Shown here piece by piece: positions 1-12,597 of a stretch of 64,000 nucleotides of DNA. The DNA is from Nepenthes gracilis (taxonomy: Eukaryota; Streptophyta; Magnoliopsida; Caryophyllales; Nepenthaceae): assembly GCA_033239525.1 (NCBI GenBank), contig BSYO01000014.1, positions 16,290,021 to 16,354,020 on the forward strand, in the 5' to 3' direction. The notes under the pieces were generated by a model. That model saw only the letters and a list, made by a program, of their open reading frames with translations, was not told the origin of the DNA and ran no database searches. Made by a program: the position numbers and the translations under genes. How positions within the stretch are numbered: the first letter of the stretch is position 1; every line of letters begins with the position of its first letter.

Positions 1-91
1 TGTCATAGTAATCCAAGCTCAGAGAATTTCCAATGGCAAAAAACATGGAGCACATGAGAAGTGAGCTGAAGACTGCAACAACAGTAGCCAT
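1..91 (-). CDS. Class III peroxidase, N-terminal part of first exon (runs off left edge)
   Basis: Only the first 30 codons are in the window. The ATG lies at 91-89 on the minus strand. The peptide starts MATVVAVFSSLLMCSMFF and continues to LSLDYYD at the edge. This is a typical secretory signal peptide (hydrophobic core at about residues 4-20), followed by the [LS]L.YYD start of the mature chain, which in plant class III peroxidases leads into the KTCP motif. Such enzymes are secreted haem peroxidases that use H2O2 to oxidise phenolics in the cell wall. The haem and catalytic residues lie outside the window, so the family call rests on this short N-terminus and the good match of signal peptide plus YYD. 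A TATA box sits about 70 bp upstream. Nothing here shows whether the gene is intact. Confidence 0.62.
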   Translation of the reverse strand, partial: MATVVAVFSSLLMCSMFFAIGNSLSLDYYD

Positions 92-160
92 GGTATGAAT
101 TCTATCAGTTGTAATATTCTCTTTAGTTTAGTTATTGAAATCTGACAGGGATTTCCTGCT

Positions 161-172
161 TATTTATAGCGG
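161..172 (-). promoter_or_regulatory. TATA box of the peroxidase gene
   Basis: On the minus strand the sequence reads CGCTATAAATAAG, a near-perfect plant TATA box, about 70-80 bp upstream of the ATG at 91. This spacing leaves a short 5' leader, as expected for this gene class. Confidence 0.55.
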
Positions 173-1650
173 GAGAAAGTTGGAGTTGTTGGCAGATGTG
201 ATATTTGACATTATGGGTTCAGTACTGAATTAGTTAAGCTTAATTGTTGGAGTAGTATACAAGCATTCTCTTTACTTTTAGACAATGCATGTTCGATCTC
301 TTCTGTCTATTCAGAAATCCTTTTCAAACTTTGAAGCACTATTATTAAGAGACTCAAGTTTGTCGATCATCGATCTGAGTCTTTAACATGTTAAATGGTC
401 ATCAAGTGTGACTAGGTAGATAGTATCTTTTCATTTAATGTGCTGATTAAATTATCAGATGAGCATTCTGTAATTTTAATTTTTCCACATTTCTGGCATT
501 CTGCATGGATCACTCGGATATCTGCATATGTGCCTTCCGCATTAGGCAGCTGCTTGTGATTTTACAGCCTTGCATTCCTTGATTTTCTTCCATCACCTAT
601 AATTTGGTACTCTTCCAGAGTGTTTAAGTTCACCCGAGCTTGAGAAATATGATCAAATTTTTGAGGATTAATAAGTGAAAGAAATAATTTATATACTAAT
701 CATGGTCAAACTGTGCTTGTTTGGCATGGAGGAGCAATTCCCTTTTACGGTGGTGGGAGGTGTTCGGTTTAGGTTGTCTTTTGTGTTTATATATACCACA
801 CTGAAATTAGTAATCCAGTGGTAAGATTCCCGCTCCTTCCCCATCCCCAAAAAGGGTTACTCAAAGGAAATGCCTTTTTTTGCTTGTTTATTTTCGAACA
901 CAAATTGCTTCTATTTTCAGAAAATGTTACACTTAATTGAATGAAATGTCGAATTCAGATTCATATTAGTCGACCTTACTTAGTAGGTTGAAGACCATGT
1001 GACTGCTGTCATTTTAACTCGGATCGCAAAAGTTTAGCTTCATTTCTTTTGGCTAGCATAGCGTGTATCCTGCATAGTGAAGTTGCCGATTCTTTGATCT
1101 GTTCAAAAAAATAATCTAAGGGAAGCATTGGCATGATGACAAAGTTATCGCCGAGTGACTTAGTGATCACACAGTCGAGTTATGAAAACAGCCTTAGGCA
1201 TGATGTGAGATTAGGCCGCATATAATAGACCCATACTGGTTCAACCCTTGTCCAGGCCTTTTTGTGTCTGCTTAACTTGTTACAACAGCTTGACCGACAA
1301 CAATGATGACTACAATGCAGTAACGCCAGCTGTCGATTCGCTCTCCGTTCTTTGCATTGCTTTTTACCGGGCACGTTGAGTGTCCCTGTCAGAAGGAGCT
1401 ACTGATTTTGTAAAGTTGATGATTGTTGAAGTAGATCTATCATGGTGAGTAAAAGGCTTGTTTTTGAAGCAATACTGATATGTATTATTAGTAAATGATA
1501 GATTCTAATAGGGCCAACAAACATTAAATAGTGTGATGTGATCTGCTTTTCTGTACTGTGATGTCCCCATAACAGAACAGAAAATAACAGATTGCCAAAT
1601 GCATATAATGGTTGGCCAGCGACTGCATACTAACCCTTGATTATCGTCGT
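173..1650. other. Upstream region of the peroxidase gene, no further gene seen
   Basis: Mixed-composition, non-repetitive sequence that presumably holds the distal promoter of the minus-strand peroxidase. I see no open frame with recognisable protein similarity. The one sizeable minus-strand open frame (1180-1374) has no family features. Confidence 0.4.
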
Positions 1651-1652
1651 GC

Positions 1653-1900
1653 ATGGCTTTATTTCACATCATTGTTGATTTTGAATTGCCATGTTGATGC
1701 TATTTTGTTCCTAGACTGAGGTATTGCACCTCACCTCTGAGGTATAACGCCTGTGCCTCGGTTCGGTAAATGTTGGATTTATCGTGTGGCTTTATATCGC
1801 ATCGTTTTTGAGTTGCTATGTTGGCGGTGTTTTCTTCCTTGATCGGGGCAATACACATTGAAGTGTAACACCCGTGCCTTGGTTCAGTGGCTGTTTGACG
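1653..1900. repeat. Diverged tandem duplication, period about 133 bp
   Basis: Two diverged copies start near 1653 (ATGGCTTTATTTCACATC) and 1786 (GTGGCTTTATATCGCATC). Both continue through matching blocks (TTGC(C/T)ATGTTG, then a TAACRCC(C/T)GTGCCT(C/T)GGTTC(A/G)G block). The many substitutions make this an old local duplication. No coding content is seen. Confidence 0.6.
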
Positions 1901-1909
1901 TAAATCTGA

Positions 1910-4536
1910 TGGCCTTGTTTTATTTTTTTCAAAAAAAAAAAGTTGAAAACAAAATTTTGATTAAGGTTATAACCTGAGAATATTAAATTTATATTTAATG
2001 ATCTGTCAAGGTTTATAATGTTTTACTTTTAATAAAATTTGAAAACATTTTCTTAAGAAAAGGACAAAATTCGTGTGATTGATTGGTAATAGTCTCATAG
2101 TTTAATTTTAAAAAAATTTGAAAATAAAAAAAGGATTAAAGTCAAGGTTGTTAGATCTATATTCAATGATTGCTCCTTTAAGGCAGAATTCAGTGCCTCG
2201 TGGCTCATTTCCTTCTGTTTTAGAGTAAAATTGTGTTCATTTTTCAAAGAAATTTATCAATTTATTTCATCTTTTAATTTCGGAATTTTATTTTGTATTT
2301 ATAAGATCTGATTTAATTTTATAAATTAAGATTTTCTTTAATCAAAGAAGGCATACCCTGTTATAAGATTTGCCCAAATTGATGAAGGTTTTGTTCATAT
2401 GACATATTTCTGGCATTTGAGCCTGCCAAATTACCATTTTCGATTTAAGATATATTAATCTGATGAGAAATTTATTGAAATGTAATAATCATGCGGTTAA
2501 AATGATTAAAAAAACAAATAATATTTAAATTTATAGATAATAAATTAATTTAATTTTAAAAGATGAGAATAAAATATTATTGGTCCTGGTGTGTTTTTCA
2601 ATTTCTAGTTAGCCCTAACCGGGGGCCACCTTAGGCTCGGACCCCAGTGGGTGGATGCGTGTGAGGTGGGGCCATGTTGAGCTATGGGCTATGATTCTGA
2701 CTTTTTGGTCACCATATGTGAGCAATTACAGCTACCTCTTTTTTTTTCACGAAATTGGTGGGGGAAAAAAGCTATTAATTAATATTTTTTTATATTTGAC
2801 CAAACATAAAAAATATTTTTAAAATTTTAATATTTAATATGTATGGAAAAATAAATTAATAAAAAATATAAATTTAAACTCTAAAAATATTTTTTTTTTG
2901 CTTTGAAAATAAAAAATTATTTTCTGAAATATCTTTAATACTCATCATTGACTATCGGTATCTAAAAATAAAAAATTATTAATATCAATATCAATATATA
3001 TCACACTAAATATATATGTTGTTTAGATGACCATTAAATCTCTCTCTCTCTCTCTCATTTAACCACAAAAAAAGGCAAGTTTAATTGAAAAAACAGTTAT
3101 CTATTTTTTAGTTTTTAGTTTTTTTTATTATTAAAGTTTTTTAATAAAATGTATTCATTTATTTATATTGGAAATATAAATATTTTAATAAATTAATATT
3201 TATTAATAGTTATTTATAAGTTTTTAATTATATGACATATGATAAAAATAATTAATAGATAAATTATTTAAAATATTTATTAAGTGTATTAATTTACAAA
3301 TTAAATTTATCTGATGATAATTTATTTTAAAATTATCGAAAGTCATAAAATACTTATATATTGTATAATAACAAATTGAATATTGAATATAATTTTTAAT
3401 TATGATATATTATATAAAATGACATATATTTATATATTCTATAAATGTAATATGCATACTTAATATTTAATTATTAGCTATTATTCTACTAAAATTATGA
3501 ATTTAACTTGAATTCAATTTTATCATTACAAAGTTGATCATTGGAGTCTAAGTTAATAATACAAGATTTTTTATTGATCTATCTATGTATTTAATTGTGA
3601 ATAAGCCAATAGTATATATTATTGATCTGATATTTTAATGATAATGAGCATTTAAATTATCATAACATAGCTTATTTTTTTATTGAATTAATAATACACA
3701 ATGTGTTTTTAAATCATGAAAAATGTTAAAAATTTAAATATTATTTTTATTTTTATCAAATAAATTAAATTATAATTAAAAAAACTATATTTTTAATTGT
3801 TTATATAAATAATTCTATCTTTTAAATATTTAAAATATAATTAATATCAATTCAATAATTTTTATAGAAATACTATCTCATAAATAAATTTGGTTATAAA
3901 TTTGGATCAAAATTTTACTATTTATTAAATACATATATTTCTATCTTTATAAACTTACAAAATAATATTTTTATAGACACACATTCTTTAAAATTATTGT
4001 ACAAGTATTATATAAAAAAACTTTTAAAAATTTTACCTTATAGCAAGTGAAGAATTTTAAAAACAAATCTTGTAAATATATTTTAAATTTCTAAATTTGA
4101 GTTTTAAATTAAAAAAATTAAAAAAAATGACCCCTTAATTTTTCAGTTCTTAAAATAAAAAAGGACAAATTTAATCATATTTTCTAAATTTTTTATTTTT
4201 TTTAAAAAAAATTCAGAAAATAAATTTTCACCTACTAAAGGACCTTGCAAAATCCATGGTTAATAAATACATTTGAACTGTGATCTTTATGATTGTTGTC
4301 CTATCCAAATTGAGACGAATCTTTAAAGTGTGCTGCTATCTAATCATCTTCAAATCGCATCAAAAATAGGCCCGGCACAACTGTTGAATGCATGAAATCA
4401 ATGGTTTTTTCCATAACAATGGATTCAATTAAGGCGCAATAATTCAAACCATCTGAAATGATCTCGATCTGATCTTTTGATGAAATAGTTTGATTGTATT
4501 TAATTTTTTTCACTATGTGGATGACTATTTCGGATT
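1910..4536. other. AT-rich intergenic DNA with a (TC)n microsatellite
   Basis: Extremely AT-rich sequence with no coding frame. It includes a (TC)n tract near 3037-3057 and a small GC-rich island near 2610-2670. I recognise no gene or full transposon. Confidence 0.5.
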
Positions 4537-4541
4537 GTATT

Positions 4542-5343
4542 TGTTGGAAAAAGATCGCTTATTTGAACCGTAAAAAAATAATTAATAGCATATAAGATAT
4601 AAGTAATAATAATTATAAATAATAAATGACACAATTTTACGTGAAAAGTCGTCTTTATAAATAAGAGAAAAAATCATAAAATTATACGTTCGAAATATCT
4701 ATACAATATATATTCGATTATACAAATCTTAAAAATATAAGGATACAATACTTTATAATAAAGAAACCCGAGTAATAATGAGTACAAAGTGAAAGAAAAG
4801 AAATAAGACTGGTAAATCGTTCATCTCAACTTTAAGAATAACGTATTTAAGATTGGTAAAAATTGAAACACAATTCGAAACTTATTTAGATATTTGAATA
4901 TTTCACTTCTCCATTTTCTCTGTTTCTCTTCCTTTTCTCATAGTGTTGACGCTTAAAGTTTCAAAAATTATAAAGTGGTTATCAAAAAATTACGTCAGAC
5001 TCATTTATATTAGAACCGACACTCGAACGCCCGTTGGGCTTGCCCCAAGCACGAGCGCCCCTATAATCGATGGACGAGCACCTGTCACATGTGCGACCAC
5101 TGTAATCCGCGCATAAGCATATATCCAGCGTTGATCAATCTGGAAATCACCCTCACGCTTCCTTCACGCGTTCCTTGGGCAGCCTCCAATTTAAAATCAA
5201 CGCATATGTGACAATTAGATGCCTGTCATGCACCACACTATAATTTTTTTAGATTAGTACAATACATATGTATTTCGTGTGAGGTATCAAATGACATATC
5301 AAATGGGTATGAGATATATATAAAAATAACTCATAACCTAACA
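4542..5343. mobile_element. Solo LTR, 802 bp, TSD GTATT
   Basis: The element starts TGTTGG and ends CTAACA, so it has the TG...CA ends and short inverted termini of an LTR. It is flanked by a perfect 5-bp target site duplication GTATT (4537-4541 and 5344-5348). Inside is ATTTTACGTGAAAAG, a motif shared with the solo LTRs at 31663 and 60759 (TTTTACGTGRAAA), so it is probably a Copia-type LTR. There is no internal region, so it is the product of LTR-LTR recombination. Orientation is not certain. Confidence 0.8.
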
Positions 5344-5775
5344 GTATTGAAGGGATGGACCTTTCTTTGCTTCTTTTTAAAGTTATTTAAAGTTTCCTTT
5401 GACAATTAAAAGAGTAATTTTTGACTATTCAAAAACCATTATTGCTCACAATATTAATCATATTTTTAAAATATGTAAATTAGACTATCTTTATTATTGT
5501 TTTAAATTTAAATATTTATTATAATAATAATATAATTATTTAATCGATTAATTAATATCAATAATTTTTTCATAAATAAAAATTCTAATAATTATTAAAT
5601 TTTTAAAAGAAATGGGTGGCAACCATACACACCAGCATTGAAATTCTTGAATGATATCCCACATTTCTTTGGTTAGGCTGAACTATTCATTTGTGGCACG
5701 TCTTAAATTTTAGACACTCCCATTTGATTATAGACCAATAGATAATATGTATCGTTTTTCATTCATTAATATACT

Positions 5776-7657
5776 TGAAGGGTTCTGTAAAATTTGGGTG
5801 GACACAGCTTGAGGTCCACAAAAAAACTGTTCAGCCCAGACGAGTCCCCGCACAACTCATGATCCAGCAGACACAGGCCCAGCAAATACAGTTCAGAATA
5901 GACCGCAGTGTAGCCCAAAAGTTCTAACCTAGCAGATCTATAAAGTCTCACACCAAAGGTCCCACATCGCCTAAATAAAAGGGGCCATTTTACGGACCAT
6001 ACTATAAAGTCAGTTGCTGTAACAAGCTCTCTCAACCCCCAAACGACTTAGCAAATTTGCAGCCATCACAGAAGCTCCATCCTAGGGATTTGGGTCTCTA
6101 TCCTAGGAGCGCCATCATCCACCCTCCCAAGGAGGAATCCTGTCCTCTTCTTCCTCCCAGGGAGGAGGCACCCCCTCCCTCTTTCCAGGCGCTCTCCCTC
6201 TAGGGGCCCTTCGTCTAAGGAGCCCCCTATTTAGGAATACTCCTTCAAGAAGTCCTCTATCCAAATTGCCCCTTCAGAGAGCCCCTCTTCCAATGGCCCT
6301 CCATTCAGGGAGCCCCCTTTCCAGGCGCCCCCTTCCAGGCGTCCTTCGTCTAGGAAACCTTCTGTCTAGGGAGCCCTCTGTCTGGGGAGCACTCCATCCA
6401 GGAGCCCTCTGTCCAAGGAGCCATCTTTCCAAGTGATCATCCATCCAAAAGCCCTCCTTCCAGGGAGCACCCATTTCAAGCATCCTCCGTCCAGGGAGCT
6501 CCTTGTCCAAGCGCCCTCCGTTCAAGAACACTCCTTCCAGGGAACCCTCCGTCCAAAAAGCACTCCATCCAGGAGCCCTCCATCCAGGGAGCCATCTTTC
6601 CACACACCTTCTGTCCAGTGAGCCCCCTTCTAGGGAGCCCTCCGTCCATAAAACCCTCCATCTAAGAGCCCTCCTTCTAGGCATACTCCATCTAGGGAGC
6701 CCCCATCCAGGAACCCCCCCTTCCAGGGACTCATCTGTCCAAGATGCACCACTTTCAGGAGCCACCCTTCTGTGCGCCCTCCTTCTAGGCGGCCTCCGTC
6801 CAGGGAACTTTCTATCTAGGGAGCACCCCATTTGGGAGCACTCCATCCTAAGAGCACCCCATCCGAGAGCCCTTCGTCTAAGGAGTCCTCCTTTTAGAGA
6901 GCTTTCTGTAAAAGTGCCCTTCGGGAGTCGCCCTCTTTCTAGGAGGTCTTCCTTTCTTCCATGGGCCATACCGTCCATCCAGGAGGCCCCCATTCGAATG
7001 TCTTGTTGTCTATCCAGGCGCCTTCCTTCCAGGAGCTTTTTCTCCTTCTAGGGGTCATGCCGTCCATCTAAGAAGCCTACCATCCAAACATCATGTCGTC
7101 TATCTGGATACCCTCCATCCAGACATCATGATGTCCATCCAGGCACCCTTTTTTCAGGAGCAACCCTCCTTCCAAGGGCTTTCCCTCCTTCCAGGGGTCA
7201 TGTTGTCCATCCAAGCGCCCTCCATACAGGAGTCATCCTCCTTCTAGGAGGCCAGTTATCTAGACGTCATTCCGTCCATCTAGCCACCATTCAATTGGGA
7301 ACACCTCAAAACTATCCCTTAGCCGGGCGCACCTTTAAGCTGTCACTTAGCCAGACACATCTCTAAGTCATCCCTTAATCAGGCGCATTCACATTCAATC
7401 CCCAGCCACATGCGTCTACAAATTCTTTTACATTATCATTATATCTTTTTATTTTCTGAGAAAGATTTTTGACTTTAATGTCAGAGGATAAATCGATGAG
7501 CGAGTTTTTTCAATCCTTTAATATCTTATTTGTAAGTTGTGGTACGCAGGTTCCGGGTTAATAGAGTTAAAGATCAAACCCGCTCCAATTCGACTCACGA
7601 CGGAAGATAGAGTGACCTCATAATTCGTACAATAACCTGAAAGTTAAGGACGCATCA
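5776..7657 (+). repeat. Left (5') LTR of the LARD element
   Basis: A 1882-bp LTR. Its first 300 bp align with the right LTR, with many transitions. It carries a TATA-like TCTATAAAG near 5937-5945. Compared with the right LTR it lacks about 40 bp just after the TGAA start and has fewer copies of the long minisatellite unit. Its end (GGACGCATCA) matches GGATGCATCA of the right LTR. Confidence 0.85.
6110..7300 (+). repeat. GC-rich minisatellite inside the left LTR
   Basis: A degenerate tandem array with a unit of about 16-18 bp, consensus near AGCCCTCCATCCAGGG, runs from about 6110 to 6950. Longer units built on CATGCCGTCCATCCAGG and CATCCAAACATCATG follow to about 7290. The array lacks stop codons in several frames, which creates long open frames on both strands; these are not genes. 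Confidence 0.8.
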
Positions 7658-10078
7658 TTGGCGCTATCTATGGAAACAACTAAAGAGTCTTTCCACCTCA
7701 CAACAACGGAACAAATACGGAAAATACTCGTGCTCCAACCAGCACGTCTATTAAAGATATCTCCTCCCATGGCGATGATCCCTTCTCGAGTAGCCATGCC
7801 AATAGGTGACCGACACTAAATGTATAAACGCTTGATGCTTAGCTGAGCACCCTCTTCCAGACCCTTTGTGCCCGTTCAAAGGCGCAATGTTGGGGGCTTC
7901 ATCCTTCAACTTCAGTGTAGTAAAAGAAGATCAGTATTTTGGGTATGAGCCATTGCACCAATCGCAGGTGACGTTGCCCATGGCAACGACCCCCCACCAG
8001 GTAGCCATGTGGACGAACTATCGACCTCGAGCGTGCAAGCACTCATTGTCACATCAAGTGCTCTGGACCTGTTGTCCCGAGATTGTCTACTCTTGTCTAA
8101 AGATTGAATGCTGGGGGCTTCGCCGTTTAGCTTCCAAACAATCAAAGAAAGTCAACATCCTTAGAGGATCAGCCGGCCTAGTGACCTTGGGACCCAAATG
8201 GCCCCGAGTGCCAGGGCCCAGCAATAGCTAGAGAGCCAACCTAGCAACGAGATATGGAGTGAAAGCCCAAAGCGGCAACACCTCTCATTGATCCGTTGCA
8301 TAGCAGCAAATCCCACAGAAGTTATCGCGGTTCTTGTAATGGGGGCTCGACATGTTTGGCCCACTACCCATTGCAATATAGCATGCATTGTTCAGTCAAG
8401 CACCATACCAGTCTGGGATACTCGAGGCCGTATTGGCCAACAATGAAACCTAAGCCATTAGCCATCAAACCATCATAGTAGCAAAATGTTACCATCTAGT
8501 CCATAGTGGAGGACCACTTCCTATGGAGCATAGAAGAGAGCTGTCAAAGTGCCTCAACGACCCTCCAAAGTGGTGCACACAGGCGTGCACCTGGGATGGT
8601 GAATCGGTCCCAATGGCATAGCACACCATCCAATGCAAAGCACCTATGATGATTCCACACCTCATTTAGGTAAGTCTCCCATGCATCATATTGCTTTCTT
8701 GAACCACGTTGTTATTAGTAGAATAATCATTTTACTTGCTTATACGAATGCTTGTATATTATCTCATTACATCAAACAATCTAGACTGCCATTAAGTTAG
8801 GTGAATTCACATTCACCCGTTATAAAACTTCAGTCCCAAATCGAACGGCTCATAGACAGTCAAATTTGAACCTTGATTTTAGCAACTGAGCAGTCCATAT
8901 ACGATCGAATTTAAACATTGATCCCGTTACCGATGGGCTCATTTGCTGTCAAATACCCAGGCTCGGGGGCTCTTGGAGCTCCCCACTGAGCGGCTACCAA
9001 AACCTTAGAAGGCTTCTACAGCAAGCGTGCAACAACTCCCCTCGAAGGAGAGAGTACCCTTAGTCGACGATAGTCGGCAAACTAGGATCAGACACATATG
9101 AGCAACGACGTCCTTGGATAAGACCGAGTGCCAATATGACAATGTACGGACGACGGCCTACGACTCCGCCAGGGCTCGGCTATTGCGGCCAAGAAACCCA
9201 ACTAGCCCTAGCAAGGGTCACCCCCAAGCGTGCAACGACATCATACTTACAAGATAGAGCACCCCACAAAATGAAAGTACCGCAATATTCCCTCCCAAGG
9301 GAACGAGCACCACTGGGAAAAGGCGCCCGAGATAAAGCCAGCGACGATAGCCTTAAGGCTTAGACAGCAACCACATTTTCTCAGCGCAACGACCTCCTCC
9401 TGGCAAGAGTAAACGCAATCGACCAGATGTATTCAGCCGAGTCCAATGACGACAGCACTCATGCTCTACTGGCAAGTGAATTCTCCCTGTGTCACAAACT
9501 CCTCCCGGCAGGAACGAGTGCATGCCCAGGTCGACCTCGATGGAAATGACAACAATAGGGCTCACTCAACTTTCCATCTCTCTTGTTGCCTGGCCTCCTT
9601 GTACGCATCCTGGCAGTAAGGCGGTCTGATCTAGAGCCTAAAGCCTTCCCTCTATGAGCTCTCGAATTTTGCCCGATACTTGGACCGCTCATGGTTGATG
9701 CTAGCAGTCCATTCCAGTACTGAAGTCCACTGGGGGATCATCACCCACGGTCCATCCAAACGAGTTGTTCTTACTGAGGTCGACTGATGAAAACTGATCA
9801 ACGCCTGGCTCCTCGACGACTCACCAGCAGCCAAGGCAGACTTTAGATGCATCCCCATATCATCAGCTTCAAGCAAGGAAGGGAAACTTCCGCCAATCTC
9901 GGCTTATGGTTGTGCGTACTTTGTGCCAACTCTAAGTTCTCACACCACTTGGCTATTAAAGACTATTTATGAAATAAGGTATAGAGAGTCTCTCGATTTA
10001 TAGCCAAAAGAGGACATCTACCAATATCAAGTCAACGGGATCACGCATGATAATGTACCATCATGACATGCCGGGGGT
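7658..10078 (+). other. Internal region of the LARD element, non-coding
   Basis: A 2421-bp stretch of moderate GC content between the LTRs. It opens with the primer-binding-site region and closes with a G-rich polypurine tract. Short open frames exist on both strands (for example 7866-8231 plus), but none has recognisable retroviral domains. I read this as the structural RNA region of a LARD. Confidence 0.65.
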
Positions 10079-12592
10079 TGAATTCTCGAACCTTCCAGCA
10101 TGGGATGCTAGTAATAGGTTCGAATTTAGGCCGGCCCAACTTGAGGACCACAAAAAAACGACTCAGCTCAGATGAGTCTCTGTGCAGCTCGTGGTCTAGC
10201 CAACACCGGCCCAGCAAACACAGCTCAGAATGGGCCACAGTGCAGCCTAGAAGTTCTAACCTAGTAAATTTATAAAGGCCCACACCAAAGGTCCCATATC
10301 ACCTAAGCAAGAAGAGCCCTTCTATGGACCACACTATGAAATCAATTGCTGTAGCAGGCTACCTCAAGCCTTGGACGACTTAACAAATTTGTAAATGTCG
10401 CAGAGGCTCCATCCCAGGAATTTGGGTCTCCATCTCAGGAGCACCATCCTGCATCCTCCAGGGAGGAATCTTGTCCTCTTCTTCCCCTAACCTCTTCCCT
10501 AGGAGTAGCCTTCCCTCCTTCCAAGTGCCCTCTATCGAGGGGCCTTTCGTCCAAAGAGCCCCCCATTTAGGAATCTTCCTTTTAGGAAGTCCTCCATCCA
10601 ATGTGCCCCCTACCAAAAGCCCCTATTCCAAGCGTCCTTTGTCCAAGAGCACCCCGTCTAGGGAGCCATCCTTCCAAGCAACCTCCATTTAGGAGCACCC
10701 CTTCCAGGGGTGCTTTGTCAAGGGAACTTTCATTCCAAGCAACCTCCTTCCAAGAAGTACCCCGTTAAGGAGTCATCTATCCAAGGAGCCCTCCGTCTAG
10801 GTGCCCTCCATCTAATAGCTCTCCATCCAGGGAGCCCCCCCATCTAGAAGCCTTCATTCTAGGGAATCCTCCATCGAAGGTGCCCCCTTCCAGGAGTCAC
10901 TCTTCCAGGCGCCATCCTTCTAGGCGTCCCCCGTCTAGGAAGCCTTCCATCCAAGGAGCACCCCATTCAAGAACCCTCCGTCCTCATTCCAAAGAGGAGC
11001 AGCCCTCCTTCAAGGAAGACTTCCCTCCTTCAAGGAGGACTTCCCTCCTTTTAGGGGCCATGTCGTCCATTCAGGAGGCCTACCATCCAGACATTATATC
11101 GTGCATCCAAACACCCTCCATACAAGAGCCGACCTCATTCTAAGAGGCTTTTTTCCCTTCCAGGAACCATACCGTCCATCCATGAGGATCGTCATTCAGA
11201 CGTCATGCCGTCCATCTAGGCTCCCTCCTTCCCTGAGCAGCCCTCCTTCAAGGGGGTCTTCCCTTCTAGGGAGTCTTCCCTCCTAGGAGGCTTGCCATTT
11301 AGACGTCATGTCATCTATCTAGATGCCCTCTATTTCGGAGGCCTTCCCCCCTTTCAGGGGACATACCGTCCATTCAGAAGGCCTACCATCCAAACATCAT
11401 GCCGTCCATTCAGGCGTCCTCCTTTCAGGAGGCCTTCCCCCCTCTAGGGGCTATACCGTCGATCCAAGAGGCCCGCCATCCAAATATCATGCCGTCCATT
11501 CAGGCGTCTTCCTTTCAGGAGCAACTCTCTTTCCAAGGGCTTTCCCTCCTTCCAGGAGCCATACCATCCATCTAGGAGGCATGTCATTCGTACGTCATGC
11601 CGTCCATCTAAACACCCTCTATCTAGGAGCCGCCCTCCTTTCAGGTGGCCTACCATCCAAACGTCATGCCATCCATCCAGGCTCCCTCCTTCCATGAGCA
11701 ACCCTCCTTCTAGGAGGTCTCCCTCCTACGAGGTCTGCCATTTATATGTTATGTCGTTCATCTAGGTGCCCTCCATCCAAGAGGAATTCCCCCTTCTATG
11801 GGCCATGCTGTTTATCCAGGAAGCCCAACATCTAAAAGTCATGCCATCCTTCTAGGCACCCTCCTTTCAGGAGCACCCCTCTTTCCAGGGGACATGTCGT
11901 CCATCTAGCGGGCATGCTATTCAAACATCATGCCGTCCATTCAGGCACCCTCCATCCAGGAGCTACCCTCTTTCTAGGTGGCATACCATCCAGACATCAT
12001 ACCGTCCATCCAGGCACCTTCTTTTTAAGAGCAACCCTCATTTCCGGGGTTATGTCGTCCATCCAGGAGGTCTGCCATCTAGACGGCATGCTGTCCATTC
12101 AGGTGTCCTTCATCCAAGAGCCGCCCTCCTTCCAGGATGCTTGCCATTTAGACACATACCGTCAGGTACCCTCCTAGGAGCCATCCATCCAGGTACCCTC
12201 CTTCCAGGAGCCATCCTCCTTCCAGGAGCTGTCCCTTAATTGGAAGCACCTCGAAACTGCCCCCTCAATTAGGCACGCCTCTAAGTTGCTCTATAGTTGG
12301 ATGCATTTCTAAGCTACCCTTCAGTTAGGTGCATTCACACTTATTCCCTCGTCACATACATTTATACATCTTCTTTAGATCTTTTCATTTCCCAATAAAG
12401 ATTTTGGCTTGAGCGTAGGAGGATAAACTAATGAGTGAGTTTTACAAATCATCTGACTTCTTATTTGTAAGTTATAGTGTGCAGGTTTCATGTTAATAGA
12501 GATAGATACCTGACCTGCTCCAATTTAACTCGCGACAGAAAACAGAATAACTCTTTAATTCGTATAATAATCCAAAAACTATGGATGCATCA
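10079..12592 (+). repeat. Right (3') LTR of the LARD element, minisatellite-expanded
   Basis: A 2514-bp LTR, about 630 bp longer than the left one. It carries TTTATAAAGG near 10269-10278 at the place of the left LTR's TATA-like box. The short-unit minisatellite spans about 10430-11030. The long-unit array, with repeated CCGTCCATCCAGG and CATCCAAACATCATG blocks, spans about 11040-12220 and accounts for most of the length difference. Confidence 0.85.
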
Positions 12593-12597
12593 ATACT

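Larger units (their letters stand above)
5776..12592 (+). mobile_element. Complete non-autonomous LTR retrotransposon (LARD type), 6.8 kb, TSD ATACT
   Basis: It is bounded by a perfect 5-bp duplication ATACT (5771-5775 and 12593-12597). The left LTR is 5776-7657 and the right LTR 10079-12592; both begin TGAA and end GCATCA. Immediately after the left LTR comes TTGGCGCTATCTATGGAA, close to the TTGGCGCCRTCTGTGGGAA primer-site region seen after the 5' LTR in many plant Tat-type Gypsy and LARD elements. The G-rich ATGCCGGGGG precedes the right LTR as polypurine tract. The 2.4-kb internal region encodes no recognisable gag, protease, RT or integrase, so the element must have moved with proteins from another element. 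Differences between the LTRs are mostly C/T and G/A transitions, plus repeat-number change. Confidence 0.88.

Noticed and set aside
6274..7051. Long overlapping open frames on both strands (239 codons minus, 182 codons plus)
   Set aside because: They lie wholly in the LTR minisatellite, whose unit happens to lack stop codons. Residues simply follow the repeat, and no domain, promoter or codon bias supports a gene.
10430..12220. Array of short repeated units that superficially recalls a CRISPR
   Set aside because: Units are contiguous and degenerate without unique spacers, and they occur inside both LTRs of a plant retroelement. It is a minisatellite.
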